DNA from: an uncultured Aquimarina sp.
Lineage (GTDB): Bacteria; Bacteroidota; Bacteroidia; Flavobacteriales; Flavobacteriaceae
Reading direction: 5' to 3'
Assembly (NCBI GenBank): GCA_947500845.1
Contig: CANMTP010000003.1
Span: 1 to 64,000 of the forward strand
Length of the DNA: 64,000 nucleotides
Shown here: positions 46,031 through 54,392 of the stretch, piece by piece
Numbering within the stretch: position 1 is the first letter of the stretch
How the letters are laid out: each line of letters begins with the position of its first letter
Made by a program: the position numbers and the translations under genes
The notes under the pieces: model-generated
What the model saw: only the letters and a program-made list of their open reading frames with translations
The model's database searches: none
What the model was told of the DNA's origin: nothing

Positions 46031-46087
46031 AAAAGTTGAACCCATTTACTTTTTTTATAAATTAAAGTATGGCAAGGTTCAACTTTT
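46031..46087. terminator. Strong stem-loop between precursor genes and LanC copy 2
   Basis: AAAAGTTGAACC (46031-46042) is the exact reverse complement of 46076-46087, with an inner TACTTT/AAAGTA extension. It lies 22 bp after the stop of precursor 1. T-tracts occur on both strands, longer on the plus strand. It would end most precursor transcripts while letting a fraction continue into the enzyme genes. Confidence 0.6.
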
Positions 46088-46108
46088 TTTAAATTTACAC
46101 TTTATGTA

Positions 46109-46255
46109 TTAAAAACATTGCATTCCAGGAGGTGGACATGTGTTTAATGCGCCTTCGGTTGGACAGCATGCAGAATGACCTCCTTTTATCTTATTTAATT
46201 TAAAATTAGTAATGATGTCTTTTTTAAGTTCTATTTTTTTCAATGATTTTTTCAT
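46109..46255 (-). CDS. Lanthipeptide precursor peptide 1
   Basis: A 48-residue peptide from ATG 46255 to TAA 46109. The basic leader (MKKSLKKIELKKDIITNFKL) ends in KGG at 24-26, the pattern of Bacteroidota class I lanthipeptide leaders and a double-Gly cleavage site. The 22-residue core has Cys30, Cys31, Cys40 and Cys47 but only Ser28, Thr33 and Thr39, so at most three lanthionine rings can form and one Cys is left over. The C-terminus ALNTCPPPGMQCF is nearly the same as in precursor 2. The LanC/LanB genes lie downstream on the same strand. Confidence 0.88.
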   Translation of the reverse strand: MKKSLKKIELKKDIITNFKLNKIKGGHSACCPTEGALNTCPPPGMQCF

Positions 46256-46363
46256 AATAGAAAATTTAGTGAATGAATATCCCCAATAGTGGGTTTGTTA
46301 TAATAGAGTTGAATCAGCTATAGAGATTTTGATTATAACCCCTAAAATCGATGGCTCGTTTTA

Positions 46364-46534
46364 TTAATAGCACTGCACTCCAGGAGGCGGACATGTATTT
46401 AGCGGTCCATTAGTAATGCAAAAGCGTGTAGCACCAGGTCCACCAGGCTGCGGGCATCCTCCTTTAACTTTGTCCTGCTCTAGTTTTGTGATCACTTCTT
46501 TTTTAAGCTGTAAGCTTTTTAATGATTTTTTCAT
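46364..46534 (-). CDS. Lanthipeptide precursor peptide 2
   Basis: A 56-residue peptide from ATG 46534 to TAA 46364. The leader (MKKSLKSLQLKKEVITKL) closely follows that of precursor 1 and ends in KGG at 24-26. The 30-residue core begins with Cys27 and a Gly/Pro-rich stretch (CPQPGGPGATRFC) and ends PLNTCPPPGVQCY. It has Cys27, 39, 48 and 55 with Thr36, Thr41 and Thr47. Cys27 lies directly after the leader, upstream of every Thr. It is 108 bp upstream of precursor 1, probably on the same transcript. Confidence 0.88.
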   Translation of the reverse strand: MKKSLKSLQLKKEVITKLEQDKVKGGCPQPGGPGATRFCITNGPLNTCPPPGVQCY

Positions 46535-46565
46535 GTGTGTATGTTTTAAAAATTACCTACTCTGT

Positions 46566-46596
46566 CAAAGGTTATCGGTTTCCCCTTATGAGTCAA
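46566..46596 (-). promoter_or_regulatory. Candidate promoter of precursor 2
   Basis: On the minus strand TTG (46594-46596) lies 19 bp before TAACCTTTG (46566-46574), close to the TTG-N17-20-TAnnTTTG consensus with one extra base in the -7 box. Transcription would start about 25 bp before the ATG at 46534. Confidence 0.45.
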
Positions 46597-46682
46597 AAAT
46601 CTTTTTGATCTCACCTTAAAATTAGAAGGTTATCACTGAGAAGAAAAACTAAATATCCCCATATTGGACAAAATAGGGGCAT

Positions 46683-46711
46683 AAAAAAACCCTGCAGTTG
46701 GCGCAGGGTTT
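46683..46711 (-). terminator. Terminator after precursor 3
   Basis: The perfect 9-bp stem AAACCCTGC/GCAGGGTTT with a 7-base loop runs into a seven-T tract on the minus strand, 23 bp after the stop of precursor 3. Precursor 3 therefore appears to be made as a separate short mRNA. Confidence 0.8.
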
Positions 46712-46733
46712 ATCTAATTCTTTATCAAATTTG

Positions 46734-46907
46734 CTAATAAATCTGGATACACGCTCCACCATGCTCTCGTGCAGTAGCTCGGCAAAGACCTATTTGCTCT
46801 GTTGGTGGAACACTGCTTCCACCTTTCACAACATTCAATTTGTTTACACTAATTTTTGCAATGGTTAATTTTTTGAGATTGATTTTGTTTGGCTTCTGTG
46901 TTTTCAT
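46734..46907 (-). CDS. Lanthipeptide precursor peptide 3 (divergent core)
   Basis: A 57-residue peptide from ATG 46907 to TAG 46734. The leader (MKTQKPNKINLKKLTIAKIS) ends VVKGG at residue 30 and belongs to the same LKKLxIAKL-type class I leader family. The core differs from precursors 1 and 2: SSVPPTEQIGLC, then a charged RATAREHGG and ACIQIY, with Cys42 and Cys53 and with Ser31, Ser32, Thr36 and Thr45. Two rings are possible. It has its own terminator and a candidate promoter. Confidence 0.87.
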   Translation of the reverse strand: MKTQKPNKINLKKLTIAKISVNKLNVVKGGSSVPPTEQIGLCRATAREHGGACIQIY

Positions 46908-46944
46908 TGAGTTTTAATTTATTTGAAATTCCCTGTTATTACTG

Positions 46945-46972
46945 AAAATGTAATATAATTTTTTAACACCAA
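46945..46972 (-). promoter_or_regulatory. Candidate promoter of precursor 3
   Basis: On the minus strand TTG (46970-46972) lies 17 bp before TACATTTT (46945-46952), seven of eight matches to TAnnTTTG at the correct distance. It is 38 bp upstream of the ATG at 46907. Confidence 0.4.
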
Positions 46973-47015
46973 TAAATACAATTTCATAGCCCTAATTTGT
47001 TTAAAATGGGGTAGC

Positions 47016-48632
47016 TTATATAACATTCTCTAAAGCTTTTTCTTGCTTTTCGATCTTCTTGATATAATAGGATGGGTTTAGCCCCGTTTTGGCCTTAAAA
47101 TGTTTAGCAAATGAATAATCACTTTTATACCCAACCTCAGTAGCAATCGATTTTATAGAAAAGGAACGAAATTTTTTATCGTTTTTTATTCGTTTCAATA
47201 CATAATCAATACGCAAATCATTGATATATTCGTTGAAGTTTTTTTTCCGATGTTTATTAATGATTTTTGAAAGATAAGTAGCATTTGTTTTTACTTTTTT
47301 GGCCACTGACCTCAGGTTACAATCTGAACGCAGGTAGAATTCTTGGGATTCTAATCTAGAGAGTCCCTTAAGTACTTTATTTACCTTGTCATTATCAATT
47401 ACAATTTCTTTGTACGTTTCCTTGTTCTCTAACTGTTCCTGTTCTTTAGCTTCAAAATTATTGATTTTTTGTAATAATTTATTAAATACTAATTTATTTG
47501 ATTTTTGTTTTTTAAAATATAAAACTAACCCTGTGACAACGATCAAGAAAAGTAGTCCCGAGGCTATATACGGATATCTTTTGATTTGTTCATTTTTACG
47601 TTGTTCACTTTGTAAATTGGCAATACCTCTCTTTAATATCTGGGCTTCCTTTTGATATATCTTGTTTATAATTTTATCTTTTTGTTTTTGAAAAGCTGCA
47701 TTCAACTCTAAGTACTTATTGTTCCAATACAAAGCATTTACGTATTCCTCTTTTTTACCATAAGAATTGGCTAATAACAGATGAGATTGTAGTACTGGTA
47801 TCTTAAGCAAGTCATTCCCTTTAGAAGCACTGATATTCTTAAGCAATCGCTCAATGGCTTCATCGTAATGGCCCTGCTTAAAGTAACAGCTTGCAATAAA
47901 ATAGTTACTGTTCACTGTAGGGTAAAACTTGTTTTTAATCTCACCTTCTTGTAGTATTTCTTCAGCTTTTAAAAAATAATCAAGGGACTTCTCAAATTCC
48001 TTTTTATAATAAAACACTACTCCTTTTTTGATGTAGAGATCTACCAATCCTTCTTTATAGTTCAAAGATTGACTAAGAGCAATTCCTTGGTCTGCATAAT
48101 GCATAACGGAGTCATATTTCTCTGTATCTAGATATACTTCAATACCTGTAGTAATAATACTTACGTGGGTCATACTATTCTTTAGCGAAGTACTATTAAT
48201 AGATTGAAGCATTCTTTGAGAGACTTTAAGAGCTTTATCATATTGAAGAGTTTTCTTATAAACCAAAACTAAACCAGAGCTGGCAATTAGCTCTCGTTCA
48301 AAATTTTTAAGTTTTTGTGCAATTTCAAGACTCACATAATAGGCGTCCAGAGCTTCCTGATTTTGATTATTCATGAGATATGCATTACCTTTCATATAAG
48401 TAGCTTTACACAAAAGCATATCATCATTTGATTGTTTTCCTATAGTTTCTACTTTGTTGAAATACACAATACTTTTTTCATATTCTTCAGCGAAGTAGAG
48501 TGATTTTCCTTTTTTGTATAGTTCCTCGGCTACCACAAGTTTACTGTTCTGTGCAATTATGTTCTGACTAAAAAGAATCCATAAAAACAAACCAAGATAT
48601 AATGATAAATATCGAATGTTCACGCCCCCCAT
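47016..48632 (-). CDS. Membrane-anchored TPR / AraC-family transcriptional regulator
   Basis: A 538-residue protein. An N-terminal signal or anchor (YLGLFLWILFSQNIIAQ) is followed by about six TPR-like helical repeats (30-340), a transmembrane helix (about 356-376, SGLLFLIVVTGLVLYF) and a cytoplasmic C-terminal AraC-type HTH domain (about 430-530) with YLSKIINKHRKKNFNEYI and VGYKSDYSFAKHF. This periplasmic-sensor/HTH design is typical of Bacteroidota. It lies directly upstream of the three lanthipeptide precursor genes on the same strand and is the likely local regulator, though this is inferred from position only. Confidence 0.85.
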   Translation of the reverse strand: MGGVNIRYLSLYLGLFLWILFSQNIIAQNSKLVVAEELYKKGKSLYFAEEYEKSIVYFNKVETIGKQSNDDMLLCKATYMKGNAYLMNNQNQEALDAYYVSLEIAQKLKNFERELIASSGLVLVYKKTLQYDKALKVSQRMLQSINSTSLKNSMTHVSIITTGIEVYLDTEKYDSVMHYADQGIALSQSLNYKEGLVDLYIKKGVVFYYKKEFEKSLDYFLKAEEILQEGEIKNKFYPTVNSNYFIASCYFKQGHYDEAIERLLKNISASKGNDLLKIPVLQSHLLLANSYGKKEEYVNALYWNNKYLELNAAFQKQKDKIINKIYQKEAQILKRGIANLQSEQRKNEQIKRYPYIASGLLFLIVVTGLVLYFKKQKSNKLVFNKLLQKINNFEAKEQEQLENKETYKEIVIDNDKVNKVLKGLSRLESQEFYLRSDCNLRSVAKKVKTNATYLSKIINKHRKKNFNEYINDLRIDYVLKRIKNDKKFRSFSIKSIATEVGYKSDYSFAKHFKAKTGLNPSYYIKKIEKQEKALENVI

Positions 48633-49031
48633 CCTATTGTATTTTTGTGTAACTACTCAAAAGTAAGAATTACTTTTCAATTGAAATATGATAGTCTTAT
48701 TTGTTCAAGAGTTATTAAAGACAAAATGTTTATTCATATTTATGATAAAGTATTAACACCATATTATTTTGTTTAAGAACAACTTAATCATTAATTTTGT
48801 GACCACTAGTATTATACCTAATTATATTACCTATATCCCCCCTCTTGGTAATTATAATACTATTCTTTTAAAAAACAAGAATATAGAGAACGTAAGACTT
48901 CTCAAAAATTACCCCTAGTATCTACACATATTTGGTTTGCTTAGTATGCTGCGATTTAAAAAATTGTAAATACCAGCTTGTGCTATTATTTACTATATCA
49001 TATAGAAAACAACCACCATAAATAAAATTGA
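48633..49031. other. Intergenic region with no recognised gene
   Basis: This 399-bp AT-rich region lies between the divergent TPR/AraC regulator and the T9SS repeat protein. I see no small ORF, RNA gene or significant repeat in it; it presumably holds both promoters. Confidence 0.5.
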
Positions 49032-51974
49032 ATGATGAAAAAACTACTATGTATTTGTTTCCTTCTAACTTTAGGAAATCAATTAACATTTTCGCAGGCC
49101 GACTATATAAGCTGGGAGTTTAGAGGAGGTAATCTTCTCAACAATCCGGATGGTACTTCTACAGGCCCCGGGCCGGAACCAGCAGGATTGTTTAATACTA
49201 AAATACCAACGACAAATGGCCGTCTTCCCTCGGCTATATTAGCAGATCTTGACAACGATAATGATCTGGATTTTATTTCTGGAAGTCAGGAAGGGTCAGT
49301 TCATTATTTTGAAAATACAGGCACCTCAACAGCACCTCATTGGGTACTGGCATCTATCCCTACTTTGGATACTATTTGGATCGCTAGAGATTTAACGGTA
49401 AGAAATCAAAACAGACCTCAGTTAGCCGATATTGACGGCGATGGAGATTTAGATCTCTTCATTGGCACTGATTACGATTACGAAGAAGATCGAAATAATG
49501 ATATTCTCTTTTATAGAAATATAAGTATCGACGCAAATAGTCCAATATTTGAATACGTCCCTGCCGGCTTACCAGGGCTCAATAATCAGGAGATTGGTGA
49601 GTTTCCTGGACTAGGTTTTGTAGATCTTGATAATGACACTGATCTTGATCTGGTTGCACTGGGTAGTGATAAACTAACTTATTACAAGAATATCGGTACC
49701 CGAACAGACCCTAACTTCGAACGTCAATCTGAAGCAGACAGCCCTTGGGATGATGCCAATGCTTTTAATAATATGGATGCCCCAATTCCAGTATTTGAGG
49801 ATTTTGATAAGGACGGGGATTATGATATGTTTTTCATAGTTGACGATCCTGGTTTGGTTCGGTGGATAGAAAACGTAGGTACAGTCACTACCCCTAATTT
49901 TGTGTCTCCCCAAAAAGGATTTAATGGGGAATTAACTCAGGGGGAAATTGGAAGTTTTGGAACAATAGATTTTGGTGATGTTGATGGGGATGGTTTGAAA
50001 GATGCTATTTTGGCAAGTTTTAATGTTCCAAGATTTGCCTGGTTTAGACAAGTTCCAGTGTGTATAGCTCCTACAATTACAGAAGTAGCCGCTACACCAG
50101 TATTGTGTGAAGGTGAAACGTCTGCCATAACTATTTCTGGCAATCTTAATATTGCTTCAACCTGGTCTATTTATACCGATTCTTGCGGTGGGACTTTAAT
50201 AGGAACTACCTCTACAAATATATCTACTTTTGAGGTTACGATAACCGAACCTAGTACAACATTTTATATACGTGGTGAGGACGGTGACATAACCTGTATT
50301 GATGAAACTACTGCTATCTGTACCTCAATCACAATTATAGTTAATGATCCTTCTTTTAATTATAGTCAAAGTCAATATTGTGTTAATGAACCAAATCCTA
50401 CCCCTTTGATTACAGGAGAAAGCGGAGGAACATTTAATTCCACCGCTGGATTGAGTATAGATTCCACCACAGGAATAATCGATATCGCAGCCAGTACACC
50501 GGGGTTGTACACCGTGACCTATACCACGGCAGGAACCTGTCCTAAATCTAGTGATGTCCAGGTGGATATTCAGGCATTGGATGATGCAAGTTTTAGCTAT
50601 GACACAACCTTATATTGTATCAATGATTCAAACCCTACTCCAATGATAACCGGATTAGCCGGGGGAATATTTAGTTCCACCGCTGGATTAAATATCGATC
50701 CCAACTCAGGAACTATCGATATTGCCAGCAGTACGACAGGAAGTTATACCGTAACTTATACCACGGCAGGAACCTGTCCCAACTCTAGTGAGGTCACTTT
50801 GAAGGTCGTAGCATTGGATGATCCTTCTTTTGGGTACAGCCAGGAATTATATTGTTCTAACGAGGCCAATCCATCACCCATCATTACTGGAACTCCTGGA
50901 GGAACATTTAGTGCCGATGCCGGATTAAACATTGATCCTAACTCAGGAACTATCGATATTGCCAGCAGTACGACAGGAAGTTATACCGTAACCTATACCA
51001 CGGCGGGAACCTGTCCCAACTCTAGTGAGGTCACTGTGGAAATCGTAGCGTTGGATGATCCTTCTTTTGGGTACAGCCAGGAATTATATTGTTCTAACGA
51101 GGCCAATCCATCACCCATCATTACTGGAACTCCTGGAGGAACATTTAGTGCCGATGCCGGATTAAACATTGATCCTAACTCAGGAACTATCGATATTACC
51201 AGCAGTACGGCAGGAAGTTATACCGTGACCTATACCACGGCGGGAACCTGTCCCAACTCTAGTAGTTTCGAGGTGGATATAAGTGCTTTGGACGATGCCG
51301 GTTTTAATTATGAAGCAACCACATACTGTGCCAATGATTCGAACCCTACCCCCTCAATAACCGGATTAATCGGAGGAGTTTTCTCCACCACCGCAGGACT
51401 TAGTATAGATCCTTCCTCAGGAAGTATTGATATTGCTTCCAGTACTCCTGGTATATATACTGTAACTTATACTACCTCAGGGACCTGTCCCAATTCTAAT
51501 ACGGTAGATGTAACCATTAATGAATTACCAGATGTCATCGTCATCAATAATTCACCAACTCTTACTAGTACCACTCTGGCCAATGCAAGCTATCAGTGGA
51601 TCAATTGTGATACTAATGAGCCCGTATCAGGAGAAACGAATGCATCATTTACAGCTACCGAAAATGGTTTATTCGCGGTAGAAGTAACTCAAAATGGATG
51701 TTCTATACGGTCTTCTTGTTTTGCGATTCAAAACCTTAATCCAGATGATGTTGATACGATCAATACTTTTAAAACATATCCTAATCCAACCCGCAGTAGT
51801 ATAAACCTTACGCTTTCGACAGTAAACAAAATAACACTGTATAATTATTATGGAAGAAAAGTATTCGAAACATCAGAAACTAGCTTTGATATTTCTTCGC
51901 TAACATCAGGGATATATTTTATGGAAGTTGAAACTAATGAAGGCAGGACTATCAAAAAAATTGTAAGACAATAA
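49032..51974 (+). CDS. Secreted FG-GAP/VCBS-type protein with five 79-residue repeats and T9SS sorting tail
   Basis: A 980-residue protein. A signal peptide ending TFSQ is followed by a propeller-like region with FG-GAP/VCBS calcium-loop motifs (LADLDNDNDLDFISG, ADIDGDGDLDLFIG, VDLDNDTDLDLVA, GDVDGDGLKDAILA). From about residue 435 there are five repeats of about 79 residues, each with YC-x-NE/D, a TGxxGGxFS block and TYTTAGTCPNS. Repeats 3 and 4 are almost identical even in DNA. The last 80 residues are a type A T9SS C-terminal sorting domain (TYPNPTRSSINLTLS, ending IKKIVRQ). Its likely role is a cell-surface or released adhesin-like protein. Confidence 0.88.
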   Translation: MMKKLLCICFLLTLGNQLTFSQADYISWEFRGGNLLNNPDGTSTGPGPEPAGLFNTKIPTTNGRLPSAILADLDNDNDLDFISGSQEGSVHYFENTGTSTAPHWVLASIPTLDTIWIARDLTVRNQNRPQLADIDGDGDLDLFIGTDYDYEEDRNNDILFYRNISIDANSPIFEYVPAGLPGLNNQEIGEFPGLGFVDLDNDTDLDLVALGSDKLTYYKNIGTRTDPNFERQSEADSPWDDANAFNNMDAPIPVFEDFDKDGDYDMFFIVDDPGLVRWIENVGTVTTPNFVSPQKGFNGELTQGEIGSFGTIDFGDVDGDGLKDAILASFNVPRFAWFRQVPVCIAPTITEVAATPVLCEGETSAITISGNLNIASTWSIYTDSCGGTLIGTTSTNISTFEVTITEPSTTFYIRGEDGDITCIDETTAICTSITIIVNDPSFNYSQSQYCVNEPNPTPLITGESGGTFNSTAGLSIDSTTGIIDIAASTPGLYTVTYTTAGTCPKSSDVQVDIQALDDASFSYDTTLYCINDSNPTPMITGLAGGIFSSTAGLNIDPNSGTIDIASSTTGSYTVTYTTAGTCPNSSEVTLKVVALDDPSFGYSQELYCSNEANPSPIITGTPGGTFSADAGLNIDPNSGTIDIASSTTGSYTVTYTTAGTCPNSSEVTVEIVALDDPSFGYSQELYCSNEANPSPIITGTPGGTFSADAGLNIDPNSGTIDITSSTAGSYTVTYTTAGTCPNSSSFEVDISALDDAGFNYEATTYCANDSNPTPSITGLIGGVFSTTAGLSIDPSSGSIDIASSTPGIYTVTYTTSGTCPNSNTVDVTINELPDVIVINNSPTLTSTTLANASYQWINCDTNEPVSGETNASFTATENGLFAVEVTQNGCSIRSSCFAIQNLNPDDVDTINTFKTYPNPTRSSINLTLSTVNKITLYNYYGRKVFETSETSFDISSLTSGIYFMEVETNEGRTIKKIVRQ

Positions 51975-52212
51975 TAGGTTTTGTGAACTATCAAAAACCA
52001 GTGGGATGCGACCTGCTATAAATTTCTTTATAAGTTAATGAGATTATTTTGGTTAGAAATTAATAAAATCTTCGGTGATGTCTTGCAAAACGAATAGTAT
52101 TTTAAATGTCAGTTTGAGCATACTGAAGATAATTTGTAATATCGAACGAAAAACCTTCGACAAGCTGAGTACGCCATTAAGAAATGTTTTTTGAAACTCG
52201 AAAGTGCAAATC
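51975..52212. repeat. Probable dispersed-repeat fragment
   Basis: This intergenic stretch contains GTCAGTTTGAGC (about 52110) and CTTCGACAAGCTGAGTACG (about 52158), fragments typical of flavobacterial intergenic palindromic repeats. A full element with clear ends is not visible. No gene is present. Confidence 0.35.
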
Positions 52213-52575
52213 TTACTTTACAGAATGAAAAGCAACTCTGTTTCCTTCGGTATCAAGGAAAATTGCCATAAACCCATTTTCTCCTATGGATGTTTTGGGC
52301 ATTAAAACCTTTCCTCCTGCTTTTTCTACTCGAGAAAGAGGTACAGATAGATCTTCACCACCGTTAAGATACGCAAAGGTACCTTCTTGTGATGGCTTAT
52401 TACCATTACCGTAGGTAACGCAACCCCCTACTCCTCCATCGTTATATGGAAAAAATGCCAGTTTAAAATCCATCTCCATGGGTTGTAATTCGACATCTAA
52501 AAGCTCATTATAAAATTTTACAGCTCTTTCAAAATTAGTACTTGGTATCTCGAACCAACTAATTGCATTTGACAT
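52213..52575 (-). CDS. VOC-family protein (glyoxalase/bleomycin-resistance fold)
   Basis: A 120-residue vicinal-oxygen-chelate protein. The opening ISWFEIPSTNFERAVKFYNELL and the closing FMAIFLDTEGNRVAFHS are the standard VOC half-motifs with His and Glu as possible metal ligands. It is similar to the small single-domain VOC proteins annotated as lactoylglutathione lyase relatives; the substrate is unknown. It is monocistronic. Confidence 0.85.
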   Translation of the reverse strand: MSNAISWFEIPSTNFERAVKFYNELLDVELQPMEMDFKLAFFPYNDGGVGGCVTYGNGNKPSQEGTFAYLNGGEDLSVPLSRVEKAGGKVLMPKTSIGENGFMAIFLDTEGNRVAFHSVK

Positions 52576-52744
52576 AGTAATATTTTTTGTGATTAGTAAC
52601 TATTCAAAGATACCTGATCAAGTCATCTAAAAAAATTATATTTTTGAAAAAACATAGGTTTCTAAAATCATTTTTGATGAAAAAAGTGAAGAATTATTTT
52701 ATCTTATCCAGTCATTATCCAAAAGCGAAAAACGATATTTTAAG

Positions 52745-54070
52745 TTGAGTACACAAAGAAATGAATCTGCAGAATACTTACTCCTTTTTAACGCAATTGA
52801 AGCTCAAAAAACATATGACGAAAAAGCTATTAAGGAGCAATTTAAAAACAAGGCGTTTATACATCAGCTCACTACCATTAAGAACTATTTGAAACAACGA
52901 ATTTTACAGTCTCTTAGAAATTATCACACCAGAGTTTCAAGAAACGCAGAGATTATTGATATTATTCGCAGTGTTGAGATCTTGTATCACAAAGGACAAT
53001 ATAAAATATGCGAAAGTGAACTGAAACGAGCTGAAAAAAAAGCAACGAATTTTCAGCAGGATCTTCTTTTGTTTCAAATTTATGATTGGAAAAGAAAGGT
53101 TCATCAAGCAGTAAACCCCCAAGATTTGGGAACCATTAAAAAGATTACCGAAACGCAGAAAAACACTTTAAAATTCACTAATGAATATATAGACCTAATT
53201 CTGGCTAATATTGATCCATCACAATTTTCGCCTTCGCATAAAAAGAGTGTCTCGTTGCAAAACAAAACCCTCAAAACCCTTCATAAATATCAAAAACTAT
53301 TGATGTCAAAAGATCATAACAAGGCAAAACGCGCCCTAGAGGATCTACTAAAAGAATGGGAACAACAACCAGAATTACTTAAAGAATACTTTACCATGTA
53401 TTTTTCGGTTTGTAACAATCTTTTGGGGTATTTGGTCTTTAAAAAACAATATAAAGAAGCATTTGTTAGAATCTTATTGATCAAACAAAAAGCACAAGCT
53501 ATCGAAAATACCTCTGCGGCTTTTATCAAAGAAAAACTACGTTTGTACAATATCGAACTTGAGATACACCGTAGTTTAAAAGATCTACATACTACACGCG
53601 AAATAATTAATGAAATTCAGCATTTTGTTGAGGAACACAAAGCTCTGGTTCCAGGTAATTATCTCTTATCATTCCGCTTTCAGTTTGCCAACATATATTT
53701 CTCAAAAAACGATTTCAAAAAGACATTACATTGGATCAACGCAGTTTTGAACAACCAAACCAAAAAGGATCGAAAAGATTTAATCACGTATACACATTGG
53801 CTTAATCTTTTAACACATTATGAGCTTGGAAATGGATTTACACTTCGGTATTTAATCGACAATATGAAAAAACATCTTAAAAAACAAAAAAACATAGTAG
53901 TCTATGAAAGAACGTTATTGAAATTTTTATCAAAAACTGTAGAACTTTCATCTGTGCCAAAGAGAAATGCATTTATAGAGCTTCAAAGAGAATTAGTAAT
54001 TCATCCTTTTCCTGAAGATGTATTAGGCTATGTTGATTTTAATGAATGGATCAATGGGAGGATATCATAA
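52745..54070 (+). CDS. Helical-repeat (TPR-like) cytosolic protein of unknown function, 5' end uncertain
   Basis: From TTG 52745 the product has 441 residues, almost all helical, with a TPR-like rhythm (GQYKICESELKRAEKKATNFQQDLLLFQIYDWKRK). The true protein likely begins earlier: the same frame reads EELFYLIQSLSKSEKRYFK just upstream, which looks coding, but that frame has no ATG before a stop. An ATG at 52678 lies one base out of frame, separated only by an A6 run at 52681-52686; one extra A would join it. It could be an indel, a sequence error or a non-standard start. No function is known. Confidence 0.65.
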   Translation: MSTQRNESAEYLLLFNAIEAQKTYDEKAIKEQFKNKAFIHQLTTIKNYLKQRILQSLRNYHTRVSRNAEIIDIIRSVEILYHKGQYKICESELKRAEKKATNFQQDLLLFQIYDWKRKVHQAVNPQDLGTIKKITETQKNTLKFTNEYIDLILANIDPSQFSPSHKKSVSLQNKTLKTLHKYQKLLMSKDHNKAKRALEDLLKEWEQQPELLKEYFTMYFSVCNNLLGYLVFKKQYKEAFVRILLIKQKAQAIENTSAAFIKEKLRLYNIELEIHRSLKDLHTTREIINEIQHFVEEHKALVPGNYLLSFRFQFANIYFSKNDFKKTLHWINAVLNNQTKKDRKDLITYTHWLNLLTHYELGNGFTLRYLIDNMKKHLKKQKNIVVYERTLLKFLSKTVELSSVPKRNAFIELQRELVIHPFPEDVLGYVDFNEWINGRIS

Positions 54071-54392
54071 TTAATTGAAGTAATCTATTTCTAGTAGAGA
54101 TTTAGAGAAATTACTCGCAAAAAAGCGTCAACCCGGCTGACAGATCGGGCAGGTTCGACTAGTTTTTAAGAGTAAAACGAAGAAAAATTGTATCGAGAAT
54201 AGCTTTAATAAAAAACCAAACATATTATGAAAATCGTTTGGTCGTGTCATAGAAATCGAATAGACGGATTTCATATTAAAAACATCCAAATGGACAACGG
54301 GTGTAATCTAAGTCTTCCTATAAAAGCAAAAGATGTAATATCACTTTTTTGATATTGCATCTCCAACAACTGACTTACTTCAAATAAAATCT
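54071..54392. repeat. Intergenic region with dispersed-repeat copy and a doubtful small ORF
   Basis: Bases 54171-54198 match the reverse complement of 4251-4278 at 26 of 28 positions, so this region carries part of the palindromic repeat family. An ATG at 54227 opens 41 codons to TGA 54352 (MKIVWSCHRNRIDGFH...), with no recognisable features; I do not claim it as a gene. An imperfect 11-bp stem (GATGTAATATC with GATATTGCATC, 54333-54362) may terminate the amidase gene. Confidence 0.45.

Noticed and set aside
46416..46619. 67-codon plus-strand ORF opposite precursor 2
   Set aside because: Composition follows the antisense of the precursor core, and the leader/core structure and terminators support the minus strand.
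54227..54352. 41-codon plus-strand ORF before the amidase gene
   Set aside because: No promoter, terminator or recognisable sequence; it overlaps a region of repeat copies and a stem-loop.
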